Positions 7,711 to 16,710 of a stretch of 54,844 nucleotides of DNA are shown one piece after another (the first letter of the stretch is position 1; every line of letters starts with the position of its first letter). A program made the translations under genes and the position numbers. Source of the DNA: Clostridiales bacterium (GTDB lineage: Bacteria; Bacillota; Clostridia; Oscillospirales; UBA644); contig JAEEJO010000066.1 of the NCBI GenBank assembly GCA_016281915.1, positions 1 through 54,844 on the forward strand. Reading direction: 5' to 3'. Below the pieces are notes generated by a model. That model had not been told where the DNA came from, made no database searches, and worked only from the letters and a program-made list of their open reading frames with translations.

Positions 7711-9678
7711 TTACTTAAGCATTACCTGACCGCCGGTAACCGGGATCGCCTGTCCTGTTTCGTATTCCTGTTCAACGCAATACATAATAGCGCGGGCGAC
7801 ATCTGAAGGGAGACAACCTCTTCTCATCGGGATCTTGCTCTCATAATACTTCTTGACGTCCGCAACATTCTTTGCGCCGGGGACCTTGCCGGAATTGAGA
7901 TACAGCGTGAAAAGTCCTTTTACGGGGTCTGACCAGAGCGGTCCGTCGAAGAAATTGCCGGGACAAACGGCGTTAACCTTGATATTATAATCAAGAAGCT
8001 CGAGAGCAAAGCTCTGGGTAAGACCTATCGAACCGAACTTACTGCCGGCGTAAGCAAAGTTTTTATTGCTTCCCTGAAGACCTGATTTGGAGTTTACACA
8101 GACGATATCGGCATAATACGATTCGTTGTATCGGTGCTGAATCTTCATTATTCTTGCGGCATGCTTTGTGCAGAGGAAATATGCGGTATAGTTGATCTTT
8201 GTTATCAGATTGAAAAGATCGGGACTCATTTCTTCAAGATTTCCGGGTTTCGCAATGCCGGCGTTATTGACGAAAAGATCAAGTCCGCCATACTCAAAAA
8301 CGGTCTCAAATATCATATTCTGAACGTTTGATTCGTCCGATACGTCTACTTTAACAGCAAGAGCCGCACAGTCGCCGTATTTTTCGTTGATGTAATCAAC
8401 ATTTTTCTTTGCCAGATCATAGTTGAGGTCTGCAATAACCGTTTTTGCACCTGCTTCAAGAAGGCAATCAGCTATTCCTGCGCCAAAGCCCTGCGCCGCG
8501 CCGGTGACGATAGCTATTTTTTCTCCGAGGCGTTTTGCGGTTCCGGTGAGGCTTACCGATCTGCGATAGCGCTCAGCATCCCAGTTATTGATAAAATCAA
8601 CGAGCTTTTGAGGCGGGAACGAATTTCCGCCGAAATTACGGGAAAGAGTTGCTATCTTCATGTTATCGATAAAAAGCTTCATAGCAACGTCTGAGGCTTT
8701 CTTTGTTGCGCCGTGTGCGAACACGCCGACATTCTGAAGAGCTATGATTCTCGGAGCATAGCCGAATTTGTTTTTATACTCGTCGATCTTTTCTTTTATA
8801 AGGTCGTCCTGTTCATCTACGCCGTCTGTTTCCGGAACGAACAAAAAATCGTTATTGCAGTATACCATATGGTCGGGTGTATACGCTTTCGATATGGGCG
8901 AAAATGCGGATTCGTCCGTCACATAACTCATAATTTCTTTATTTGTTCTAAAAACGACGGATGACGTTGCGCTTTCGCCTTTGAGTATCATTCTGATCGC
9001 GGGAGCTGCATATGCAGCCTTTTCACGGTCAAATTCCACATCGGAAAGATCAGGAACGACATAAAGACGAGTGTTAATCTTATCAAATATATCGCAATAC
9101 ATTCTGTCTATCTCTTCAGCCGTATCTGCGGCTACAAAGATACCGTGATTTGCAAGGATTATTACCGAAGCGGCTTTTCCGTTTTTCGCCTTGAATTCAT
9201 CCATCGCATTTTTTACGGCAACTGCGAGCGTCCAGCCCGGTTCGGTGGGGCATACCCAGACTATATCGTTGCCGAGGATCTCACGAGCGTATTTTTCGCC
9301 GTCTTTTGCGCACGAAAGAGCATTTACCGCAGTAGGATGAAGATGCAGAACGTATTTTTGCGGCATAAGGTCGTGCAAAGAAGTTTCAACGGAAGGACGT
9401 TTTGCATACTCTGTTTTTTCGCGCGCGTCCATAAGATCCGCAAGCACTTCCGCTTCGCGTTCTTCGGTTTTATCCGAATATTTACGTGTAAACATTGCGG
9501 CAAGAGCGCGACGGTTCATTTTAACAAAACCTTCCGCTTTTATGGTTGCAAGAGTTGTGCCCGATGCTTTGACGTAAATATAGTTTTCGTCTTTTACTGA
9601 CGAGTTTCCGCCTCCCGCGATTACGCAGTCATCACGGCTGCCGTATTTATTTGAGATTTCGACGAGGTTTTCAAGCAT
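7711..9678 (-). CDS. Bifunctional class II aldolase / short-chain dehydrogenase
   Basis: This 655-residue fusion has an N-terminal class II aldolase/adducin-type domain (about 1-370) with GGGNSSVK, zinc-ligand-like HLHPTAVN and ANHGIF. A C-terminal SDR domain (about 385-655) has TGAAQGFGAG for NAD(P), NNAG, a catalytic Ser and YAGSK. The arrangement is that of the RhaEW/YuxG family (rhamnulose-1-phosphate aldolase plus lactaldehyde dehydrogenase). However, the C-terminal end (PMRRGCLPSD and TGQAIPVTGGQVM) resembles sorbitol-6-phosphate 2-dehydrogenase (SrlD/SorD). The SorE-like gene 30 bases upstream supports a ketose-phosphate/hexitol-phosphate role. The true substrate is open. Confidence 0.75.
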   Translation of the reverse strand: MLENLVEISNKYGSRDDCVIAGGGNSSVKDENYIYVKASGTTLATIKAEGFVKMNRRALAAMFTRKYSDKTEEREAEVLADLMDAREKTEYAKRPSVETSLHDLMPQKYVLHLHPTAVNALSCAKDGEKYAREILGNDIVWVCPTEPGWTLAVAVKNAMDEFKAKNGKAASVIILANHGIFVAADTAEEIDRMYCDIFDKINTRLYVVPDLSDVEFDREKAAYAAPAIRMILKGESATSSVVFRTNKEIMSYVTDESAFSPISKAYTPDHMVYCNNDFLFVPETDGVDEQDDLIKEKIDEYKNKFGYAPRIIALQNVGVFAHGATKKASDVAMKLFIDNMKIATLSRNFGGNSFPPQKLVDFINNWDAERYRRSVSLTGTAKRLGEKIAIVTGAAQGFGAGIADCLLEAGAKTVIADLNYDLAKKNVDYINEKYGDCAALAVKVDVSDESNVQNMIFETVFEYGGLDLFVNNAGIAKPGNLEEMSPDLFNLITKINYTAYFLCTKHAARIMKIQHRYNESYYADIVCVNSKSGLQGSNKNFAYAGSKFGSIGLTQSFALELLDYNIKVNAVCPGNFFDGPLWSDPVKGLFTLYLNSGKVPGAKNVADVKKYYESKIPMRRGCLPSDVARAIMYCVEQEYETGQAIPVTGGQVMLK

Positions 9679-9708
9679 ATTTATCCCCTCTTTTTCGTTT
9701 CGAATTAT

Positions 9709-10968
9709 TTATATGTTTTTTGCGTTGGCAAGCAGATATTTTTCGGCTTCAAGACACCAGAGTCCGTTGTTTCTTTCCACGATCTCGCCGAGTTTTTTCA
9801 GAAGAGGATCTGAGGAAGAAGAGAAATCCGAGATAGCCGTAAGCGGAAGATTGATATGATTGTAAATAAGTTTCTTGCCGCCGGGAATAGACGGGAGATT
9901 AAGGATCGTTTCAGCAGTTGCATTCAGTCCACCTATATGAGTTATCATCGCTGCGGGATTGATCTTTCCTTCGGAAACCATTTTCAGACATTCACGCATA
10001 TCGTCGGTATTACCGCCGCTTGTTCCGACAACGTGCGTCATTGAGTAATGAACGTTGTAGAAATTAAAGTTCGCCGAGAACTCGGTATTTGTGGGGCCGG
10101 CAAAGAAATTCAGGCAGCCGTCACGAGCAAGAAGCTTGTCACCCTGTTCAACTACGGGCTTGACGGGAGCGAACACAAATACGTCGTCAAATCCTGCTCC
10201 GCCTGTGAGCGATCTGATATAATCATTGTCGTTTTCCGGTTTGGATGTATTAAGATAAATGAGCTTTACGCCGTTTTTTTCGGCTTCTTTTGCCGTGAGG
10301 ATGGACGCTGCCCTTTCAAGACGGGCGTCGTCTATATCGGTAACAACGAGAAGTGACGGTTTTCTGTCACAGTGGATGGCATAGTCAACTGCGCCGAGCC
10401 CCATAGGACCTGCGCCTGCAAGTATTGCCATGTTGCCGCCCTTACGGATACCCATTTCATGTTCGTAAACGCCGTATTTGGTGTGATAGGTTGCATGGAA
10501 AGCGCCGATAATGCAGCTCATAGGCTCGGAAAGCGAGCCGTAGAAGAAGGCGTCACCGTTATATTCAAGAAGGCAATCACGCTCCATAACGATCGAAGGA
10601 ATTACAACATACGTTGCTGATCCGCCTATATATCTGAAGGAGTATCCTGGCGCGGCATAAGGATTAAAATCGGCATTGAGTGCCGGCTGAATGGAAAACT
10701 TGTTGCCCGGTTTGAATTTGCTCTGCCATTTCGAGCCTACCTCGATTATCTCACCGCAGAATTCATGCCCGATAATGACCGGGTTTGAAGCTACGTCGTT
10801 TGGAACTCGCTTATGGTCTTCACCCTGAACGACAGCTTTGTATGACGACATGCAAACGCTGTCTGAAACGATTTTGGCAAGTATTTCATCATCTTTTATG
10901 GCGGGAAGTTCGAATTCTTCAAGGCGCAGATCCTTTTTTCCGTAAAGTCTGCAAGCTTTTGTTTTCAT
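9709..10968 (-). CDS. Zinc-dependent dehydrogenase, SorE-like (L-sorbose-1-phosphate reductase family)
   Basis: This 419-residue medium-chain dehydrogenase carries the catalytic-zinc Cys in SVCMSSYKA and the GHEFCGEI motif, then a Rossmann fold with AGAGPMGLGAVDYA. The N-terminus (CRLYGKKDLRLEEFELP) and HKRVPNDVASNPVIIGHE are, from memory, typical of SorE, which reduces L-sorbose-1-phosphate to D-glucitol-6-phosphate. The product would suit the SrlD-like SDR half of the next gene. No PTS genes for sorbose lie in the window, so the phosphorylated substrate may come from elsewhere or differ. AAGGAGA precedes the ATG. Confidence 0.7.
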   Translation of the reverse strand: MKTKACRLYGKKDLRLEEFELPAIKDDEILAKIVSDSVCMSSYKAVVQGEDHKRVPNDVASNPVIIGHEFCGEIIEVGSKWQSKFKPGNKFSIQPALNADFNPYAAPGYSFRYIGGSATYVVIPSIVMERDCLLEYNGDAFFYGSLSEPMSCIIGAFHATYHTKYGVYEHEMGIRKGGNMAILAGAGPMGLGAVDYAIHCDRKPSLLVVTDIDDARLERAASILTAKEAEKNGVKLIYLNTSKPENDNDYIRSLTGGAGFDDVFVFAPVKPVVEQGDKLLARDGCLNFFAGPTNTEFSANFNFYNVHYSMTHVVGTSGGNTDDMRECLKMVSEGKINPAAMITHIGGLNATAETILNLPSIPGGKKLIYNHINLPLTAISDFSSSSDPLLKKLGEIVERNNGLWCLEAEKYLLANAKNI

Positions 10969-10994
10969 AACGGTTCTCCTTAAATTATTAAAGA

Positions 10995-12233
10995 TTATAT
11001 GTGACCTTTCAGTTGTCTGAATTTACCGGGTGACACGCCTGTCACGTTTCTGAATACTTTTGAAAAATAGCTCTGCTCTTCAAAACCGACCATCATGGCA
11101 ACGTCCATAATGCTGAGAGAGTCGTCAAGCAGCAGAAGCTTGCTTTTTTCAACCCTGACGTTATTTATATACGTTGAAAGATTCATCTTCATTTCGGATT
11201 TGAAAAGTTTGCTGAGGTATGATGAAGACAGAAAACCTTCCTTTGCAATGTCATCGAGAGATATTTTATTCATATAGTTACTGTTTATATAGGAAACGAC
11301 CTTCTGGATAACGTCTATGTGCTTTATTTCTTTTGTTGAAAACACCATCTGAGTAAATGAAGAAAGTATCCTTGACATCCATGATGAAATATCGTCTATC
11401 GACTCCATTGTCCAGATAGTTTTCATGTATTCGACGCTGATATCCATTATTTTCTGACGGTTTACTCCGCCGTTGAGAGCAGCCGCCCTTGAAAGCTGGA
11501 CGATCAGCTCAGCAACACGGGTGCGGATGATATCAATGTTTCCGCCAGTTGCAAAAAATATATAGCCGAGAATTTCGTTAAGAAGGCGCTGAGCATTTTT
11601 TCTGTCGCCGACAGACATAACGTCGATCAGTTCTTTTTCTTTGTAAAGAGGATACTCTGTTCTGTCGATAAGTCCGTTTTTCAGATTGATAAGGTCTGTT
11701 GAGGCATCCTCCTCGCCTGCGTCTGAATTCAGAAGCTTTACAGGGTCTTTTCCGCTTGAATAAGAGGCAAGGTAGTATAGCATATTGGAATATGCGGTGA
11801 CCTTTTCAAGAGTATACATCGGTATACTTTCAAGTATACGGTTTATTTCGGCAAGCTGTTCTTCGGTAAGATTTTCTCTTCCGCGTATGTATTCGTTGAA
11901 ATAATCGGTTTTATCAATGATAAGCACCGGACCTGCGGATGCTGTGACTATCTCAGAATTATCGGTGAGAATCGGAGATGACGCGTGAACAAAGCCCATC
12001 GGGCATAGATATACGTATTTCCCTCCGAATCTGAGAGTATCCTCGCCCGCCTTTTTATGGGTTTTTACGCAGTCTGACTGAGGACATCCCGCAAGTCTGC
12101 ACAGATCGCATTCGGGACAGTTGCCGACAGACATAATCTCATTGCCGTCAGAACCGAATATTTTTATCGTTATTCCGGTTGAGACGGAAAAATCTTTTAT
12201 CTCTTCGTAAAGAGCGTTAAGATGATCCTTCAT
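10995..12233 (-). CDS. AraC-family regulator with PocR ligand-binding domain
   Basis: This is a 412-residue transcription factor. Residues ~5-160 form a PocR-type sensor with a conserved cysteine cluster (CPECDLC, GCPQSDCVKTHKKAG, YVYLCPMGF). A helical middle region follows, then two AraC helix-turn-helix motifs in the last ~100 residues (ISLDDIAKEGFLSSSYLSKL; VAMMVGFEEQSYFSKVFRN; GVSPGKFR). PocR domains are thought to bind small diols or similar compounds, as in the propanediol regulator. It is encoded inside the operon it probably controls, 26 bases before the SorE-like gene. The ligand is unknown. Confidence 0.85.
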   Translation of the reverse strand: MKDHLNALYEEIKDFSVSTGITIKIFGSDGNEIMSVGNCPECDLCRLAGCPQSDCVKTHKKAGEDTLRFGGKYVYLCPMGFVHASSPILTDNSEIVTASAGPVLIIDKTDYFNEYIRGRENLTEEQLAEINRILESIPMYTLEKVTAYSNMLYYLASYSSGKDPVKLLNSDAGEEDASTDLINLKNGLIDRTEYPLYKEKELIDVMSVGDRKNAQRLLNEILGYIFFATGGNIDIIRTRVAELIVQLSRAAALNGGVNRQKIMDISVEYMKTIWTMESIDDISSWMSRILSSFTQMVFSTKEIKHIDVIQKVVSYINSNYMNKISLDDIAKEGFLSSSYLSKLFKSEMKMNLSTYINNVRVEKSKLLLLDDSLSIMDVAMMVGFEEQSYFSKVFRNVTGVSPGKFRQLKGHI

Positions 12234-12254
12234 CGGGATTCTCCGTTAATTGAT

Positions 12255-13079
12255 TTACTCTCCGTCTGCCTTAAGGAGCGCAGCGCCGAGAGCGGTAGCG
12301 AATTCAGCATCTTCCGGTACGAAAATATTGACACCGTATAAGGAATTGATAACGGAAAAATACTCCGATGTGTCCGGGATATTTGTCATACTTCCGCAAA
12401 GAACGATATTGTTTGTGCCTGAAAACCGGCTCGCAAAGTAAGCGAGCATGCCGATCGTCTGGCAAACCATATTGATAAGTCCGGCTGCGATATCGTTTTT
12501 ATTGGCATAGTCGGAAATTTTGCCGAAGTTGGAAGCGGTTGTTTCATTCTTGAGAATTCCCGCCTCACTCTTTGTTATATCGCCAACGGCAAGATCTATT
12601 TTTGAAATATCTCCCTCGGCGGCAAGTTCGCATATATTCTTGAAATTTCTTGTGCCGAGAAGCTTTGAAGAAAGACCGAGCAGCGTGCCTCCGCCTACCC
12701 CGGTGCCTCCGAGGTGTTCAAATTTATCGCCTTTGGCGTGAACGAACGCCGTGCCTGTTCCCATGCTGACAACTATCGCATTTGAAAGTCCCGTAAGATA
12801 AAGTCCGCCAAGACCGATCGCGTTGAATTCGTTAACCTTAACGGTTTTAATGCCGTAAATATCGTCTTTAACAAACGACGAGCCGACGCCTGTGACGCGT
12901 ATTTCCGAAACATCGGGTAAAAGCAGGGAGTTTTCACTGAGATATCTGCCGAAAGCGCCGTAAAGGGAAGTTATTGGATCGGTCGCTTTGACCTGCATAG
13001 GCTTCATTGTAACGCCGTCACGAAGACCGACTATCTTTGTCGTGCTGCCGCCTATATCGATACCGATAACCGTTTTCAT
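12255..13079 (-). CDS. coaW: Type II pantothenate kinase
   Basis: This 274-residue enzyme of the ASKHA fold phosphorylates pantothenate, the first step to CoA. It shows the nucleotide-binding GIDIGGSTTKIVG at residues 5-17, the VSMGTGTAFV phosphate loop and the GGTGVGGGTLLGLSSKLLG signature seen in CoaW. Type II kinases of this group are usually not inhibited by CoA. Its ATG overlaps the TGA of the upstream transporter gene by one base, so translation is coupled. The neighbour supports pantothenate as substrate, and the downstream E2 enzyme consumes CoA. Confidence 0.85.
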   Translation of the reverse strand: MKTVIGIDIGGSTTKIVGLRDGVTMKPMQVKATDPITSLYGAFGRYLSENSLLLPDVSEIRVTGVGSSFVKDDIYGIKTVKVNEFNAIGLGGLYLTGLSNAIVVSMGTGTAFVHAKGDKFEHLGGTGVGGGTLLGLSSKLLGTRNFKNICELAAEGDISKIDLAVGDITKSEAGILKNETTASNFGKISDYANKNDIAAGLINMVCQTIGMLAYFASRFSGTNNIVLCGSMTNIPDTSEYFSVINSLYGVNIFVPEDAEFATALGAALLKADGE

Positions 13080-13702
13080 CAGTTACGCTCCTTGAAAAGA
13101 AAATAGGAAAGCGCTTTTGAAACGGCAAATCCGACTGCTGTGCAGACGATAACCTCTATAATACCGTTTACGGAAACTACGGTCAAAAGGATTGTTGAAA
13201 GAGATGCTCCGAACCGCTCTGTGATTTCTCCTTCACCGAAAAGAACGGTAAAAGTAAAAAGGAAAAAGACCGTATTCAAAAAGGCTGCGGAAAAACTTGA
13301 AACGATGAAAGAAACGACTTTTGTTTTATCTATTTTGGACAAGAATTTAAATATCAGACCGCAGCAAAAGCCCATCAAAGCTCTTGTGACTACGCAGAGT
13401 ATAAATGTGAAAATCGGATTGATTTCAAGCAAAATTACTCCCTGAGGATCCATGCCGAAGCATTGAAGAAAGCTCATTAAACCGAAAAGAGAGCCGAGGT
13501 AGAGGCCTCCGACTGGACCGAGAAGAGCAGCGCCGACAGCGACAGGAATAGGTAAAAACGTTATTGAAAAAGTGCCGACTTTAAGAAATCCAAGCGGAGT
13601 AAAGCTCATGATGATTATTATTGCGGACAGAATGCCGTATAAGGCTATTTTTTTTATTTTTGATCTTTTGTTCGTTGATTGAATCGTATTGGTTTCACTC
13701 AT
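13079..13702 (-). CDS. panT: ECF transporter S component, probably for pantothenate
   Basis: This 207-residue membrane protein has about six hydrophobic segments and the ECF S-component pattern (N-terminal Lys/Arg followed by ALYGILSAIIIIMSF; GALLGPVGGLYLGSLFGL). S components bind a vitamin and work with a shared energising module (EcfT and two ATPases), which is not in this window. Pantothenate specificity is inferred from the one-base overlap with type II pantothenate kinase. AGGAGA lies upstream of the ATG. It is the first gene of the eight-gene operon. Confidence 0.7.
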   Translation of the reverse strand: MSETNTIQSTNKRSKIKKIALYGILSAIIIIMSFTPLGFLKVGTFSITFLPIPVAVGAALLGPVGGLYLGSLFGLMSFLQCFGMDPQGVILLEINPIFTFILCVVTRALMGFCCGLIFKFLSKIDKTKVVSFIVSSFSAAFLNTVFFLFTFTVLFGEGEITERFGASLSTILLTVVSVNGIIEVIVCTAVGFAVSKALSYFLFKERN

Positions 13703-13724
13703 TTGTTTGTCTCCTAAAATAATA

Positions 13725-13750
13725 AAAGGGCAGAATATATACTGCCCTTT
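13725..13750 (-). terminator. Hairpin at the start of the panT transcript / terminator of upstream gene
   Basis: A perfect 9-bp stem (AAAGGGCAG / CTGCCCTTT) has an 8-base AT loop and T-rich flanks on both sides (TTTTATTATTTT on the minus strand). It follows the permease pseudogene, so it can end that transcript. It also overlaps the predicted start site of panT, so it might act in both directions or shape the panT 5' end. Confidence 0.65.
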
Positions 13751-13779
13751 ATTTTATCACTTATATGCAGAAAAGTCAA
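13751..13779 (-). promoter_or_regulatory. Promoter of the panT-coaW-dehydrogenase operon
   Basis: On the minus strand TTGACT (13774-13779) and TAAAAT (13751-13756) are 17 bases apart, with a TG before the -10 box. Transcription would begin near 13744, inside the hairpin at 13725-13750. Gene gaps downstream are all 49 bases or less, so this may serve all eight genes. Confidence 0.7.
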
Positions 13780-13825
13780 TAAAAAGATGTGAAATAATTA
13801 TTAAAAAACTGAAGTGTTTTACAGA

Positions 13826-16273
13826 TCACACGCGGTATTCGTTATTGTTGGCCGAAGCGAACGTTCTTGTCACGGCAATAACCGTAAGCACAACTGTAAG
13901 CAGCGCGACAGCGGCGAGAGAAAGAAGGATAACCTGAAAATCAAGCATGTAAATCGAAAACAGACCCACGCCTGCAAAAACAGTTTCTTTAAGAAGAACG
14001 GTTAGTGCGTTGCCTGAAATGAACGCAAAGGCAGCAAGAGAGAGAAAATCAACGAAAGTATCGACAAGAATCATTATTTTGGAATAGCCAACAAGTTTTT
14101 TAACATAATGAATGTTCTGCTGCTTTGATACGTAATAAAAGCAGAAAACAACGGCGTTGATAATAACGATTACAAACAGCATTAAAAGCATATCGGTCGG
14201 GGCTTCAACGGTTATTCTCGGATGATAGTCTCTCGTATTTATCATCGCCGTCTGCGAAGTTGTTTCCGTAAAAACATCCAGAAGCTTTGCAACCGTATCC
14301 TTATCTTTTCCGTCAATCGTATAGGTGCCTGCGTCACCGAATTTAATCGAGGGAAGTTGTAACGGCGTAAACACGGTAAAGTCTATGCTTGTATCGGATT
14401 CCTCCTTGCCCATAACGCCTATTACGAGAAGATCGGAATCAAGCGCATCAGAGCGATATACCATTTCGCCATTTTCGTTAAAAGAAACGTATTTTTCGTA
14501 TATGCCTTTTCCGACGACAGCGATATTTTCTTTTCCGGCGGATTCTTCGGAAGTGAAAAATCTTCCGTAAAGCATATTTACTGGGTCTATATATCCGTTA
14601 AAGTAAAGTCCTCGTTCCTCTATATAGTCGTCGCCCTTATAAAAGACGTTAATATATCTGTTTATGATTGCGTCGTCTGCTTTTTCTCCTATTATATTGA
14701 CTTCAACCTTAACCTGAGGAGCATCATCGTTTGTAAAGTTGTTTACGTAGGCAATTTTAACATTTTCCGTAAAATAGCTGTTGTAATATAAATCCATTCT
14801 GTCGAGAGCGACGCTATAACTTGCTATGAACATTGCGAAAACGCCGACAACGGCAAGCATAAGGAAGATGACAATACGGTAAAGAGGCAAGTGCTTTTCT
14901 CTTCTTGCTTCATTTCCACGGATGAGGGATACAAGGCTGTAACTTCGCATTGACGCAAATAAGCAAAAAAACTGCCGTAACGACAAAAAACAGTATGTTA
15001 AGCAAGAAACCTGATTTTAATGTTTGAATTTCGAGATTATTGTATCCCTGATAGATATACGAATAAACAGCATAAAACCTGAACAGGAAAACACCTGTAG
15101 ACTGACCGAGAAGAAAAAGAACGAACGACTCAAAAAGATATCTTATCGAAATATCACCATAAGTTGCGCCAACAACAATACTTATAGCATAATTCTTTAT
15201 GTTGTCGTCAATTTTATAAAGCATTGAAAATATGAAAGTGAAAAGCGAGAACATGAGAGTTGCCATACACACCGCAACGCTGATAATATACTGTTCTTTC
15301 ACGTTACTCGCAAGTTCCTTTTCCGTTCTGCATTTAACAGTCTCGTAAACCGCATCAAGCCCGCTTTGCCTAAGCAGGTCATCAACCTGTGCGCGTATGT
15401 CTTCATATTTTTCGGGCTCACAGATAAAAAAGCGTCGTTTATTCTTGAGGCAAACAAAAATAATGACGATCGATAATCGTTAAAAATCGATTTAAAGTCT
15501 CTTTCAATTACAGGTCAAAGTATGATGTTATCAAAGGAATAAACATTTGTCAATGTTCCTGCGTCCTTTACCGGACAGTAATACTGATTTTTTGCAATAA
15601 AACCGACTACCTTAAACTTTTTCTTTTTAAAAGACATGTCAGTAGCACTAAATTCTTCCCCTAATGTATAATACTTTCTGAATGAATCCCCCATTAAAAC
15701 TGGAATCATATCGTTTTCGTAAAGAAAATCATCCTCAACAAACCGTTCGCCATCGATCAGTTTTATATTAAAAAAGTCGAGAAATTCGGAATCAATATAA
15801 TACATATTAAGGTTTTTGAATTCATGTAACGAATCAATGGAAAACATGGAATGAGCACCTTCTGTTTTATCCTCATCACTCCGCTGTTTTTTTTGAGACA
15901 ACCCAAAAAAGGCACCGGTTTTGCCCGTCATCATAGTCAGACCGTCAATTGTAAGCAGTTTTTCATAAAAACTCTCTACATTTTCAAAGAGTTCAACATA
16001 TTTCGGATCGAACTCACCTGAAGAATTTGTCAGTTTTGAAAAAATAAGAGCGCCTCTCATTTCCATTGACATATTGACAGTACCCGCCAGTTTAAAATAC
16101 TCTTTTTCTCCCCAAGCAATGGCGGCGGCGTTGTCCTGTTCCCGTATCCAATAATAGTTGGCAATAGTAATATACAGTAATAAACTCGTAATAGCGATCT
16201 GGATGAACATGAAAAAAAACAAAAACGGGGATTTTTTAATATTTCGAAACGTATCCAATATAAGGTGTTTCAT
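13826..16273 (-). pseudogene. Broken FtsX-type ABC transporter permease
   Basis: Three open pieces (16273-15515, 15302-14910 and 14986-13826) together make one permease of about 815 codons with two FtsX/MacB-type halves: TM1, extracellular domain, three TM, then TM5, a second extracellular domain and three TM. The first piece stops at a TGA (15515-15517), but the same frame continues with PVIERDFKSIFNDYRSSLFL. A frame change follows at a T6 run (15426-15431). Restoring one T gives RINDAFFICEPEKYEDIRAQ and joins to the second piece. A second frame change lies at or near a T7 run (14965-14971); removing one T joins the second piece to MRSYSLVSLIRGNEARR. No ATPase partner gene is near. It is decayed, phase-variable, or contains sequence errors. 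Confidence 0.8.
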
Positions 16274-16328
16274 ATTACCAACAAAACCTTTCCCTCAATT
16301 ACATCAACAGAAACGGATTTGATAAAAG

Positions 16329-16363
16329 CCGGAGTTTAAAGCCGAACATGCTTTAAACTCCGG
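16329..16363 (-). terminator. Strong hairpin between secreted-protein gene and permease pseudogene
   Basis: A perfect 14-bp stem (CCGGAGTTTAAAGC / GCTTTAAACTCCGG) with a 7-base loop is followed on the minus strand by CTTTTATC. It lies 14 bases after the stop codon of the small secreted protein and 55 bases before the permease pseudogene. Confidence 0.75.
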
Positions 16364-16376
16364 TTAGAATATCGAA

Positions 16377-16700
16377 TCAGTTTTCTTCCCAGTGTCCGTA
16401 TTCTATGGAACCTCCGTAATAAACGAGAGGGATCGGACTCGGATAAGTGACGGATACAGCAGTAGTTGTTGCTGTATCCGAAGTTGTATAATTACTGTTT
16501 GCGTTTGCATATCTGATTTGATGAGTCGAGCTGCTTTCTATCCATGCCATCACGTGAAACTCCGCAGAAGAAGGCCCCGTACCGATGCTTTCTGGCCAAG
16601 CGGAAGTTTCTTTAGCGTTCCAATATACATCAGTTGTAACCGATAAAGATGCAGCCGCGGAGACGGCAAATATTGCGAGACCCGATGCGATTCGCAGCAC
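16377..16700 (-). CDS. Small secreted protein of unknown function
   Basis: The frame gives 107 residues. The N-terminus is hydrophobic (IASGLAIFAVSAAASLS) and looks like a signal peptide. The mature part is about 75-80 residues, rich in Ser, Thr and Tyr and without cysteine, ending YYGGSIEYGHWEEN. No family is recognised. The start is doubtful: the first usable codon is GTG at 16700 without a clear ribosome-binding site, and the frame extends a few codons upstream into an AT-rich palindrome without an ATG. A small secreted protein followed by a terminator and a large FtsX-type permease is a layout seen in bacteriocin/immunity loci such as lactococcin 972, but no lactococcin motif was found. 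Confidence 0.5.
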   Translation of the reverse strand: MLRIASGLAIFAVSAAASLSVTTDVYWNAKETSAWPESIGTGPSSAEFHVMAWIESSSTHQIRYANANSNYTTSDTATTTAVSVTYPSPIPLVYYGGSIEYGHWEEN

Positions 16701-16710
16701 GCTTACAATA

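Noticed and set aside
15515..15517. TGA in the permease fragment as a sign of an altered genetic code or selenocysteine
   Set aside because: TGA is used as a normal stop in panT and other genes, and the same gene carries two frameshifts; decay or sequence error is simpler.
16377..16700. Assignment of the small secreted protein to the lactococcin 972 family
   Set aside because: Only the genomic layout is similar; the tryptophan/glycine motifs expected of that family are not visible.
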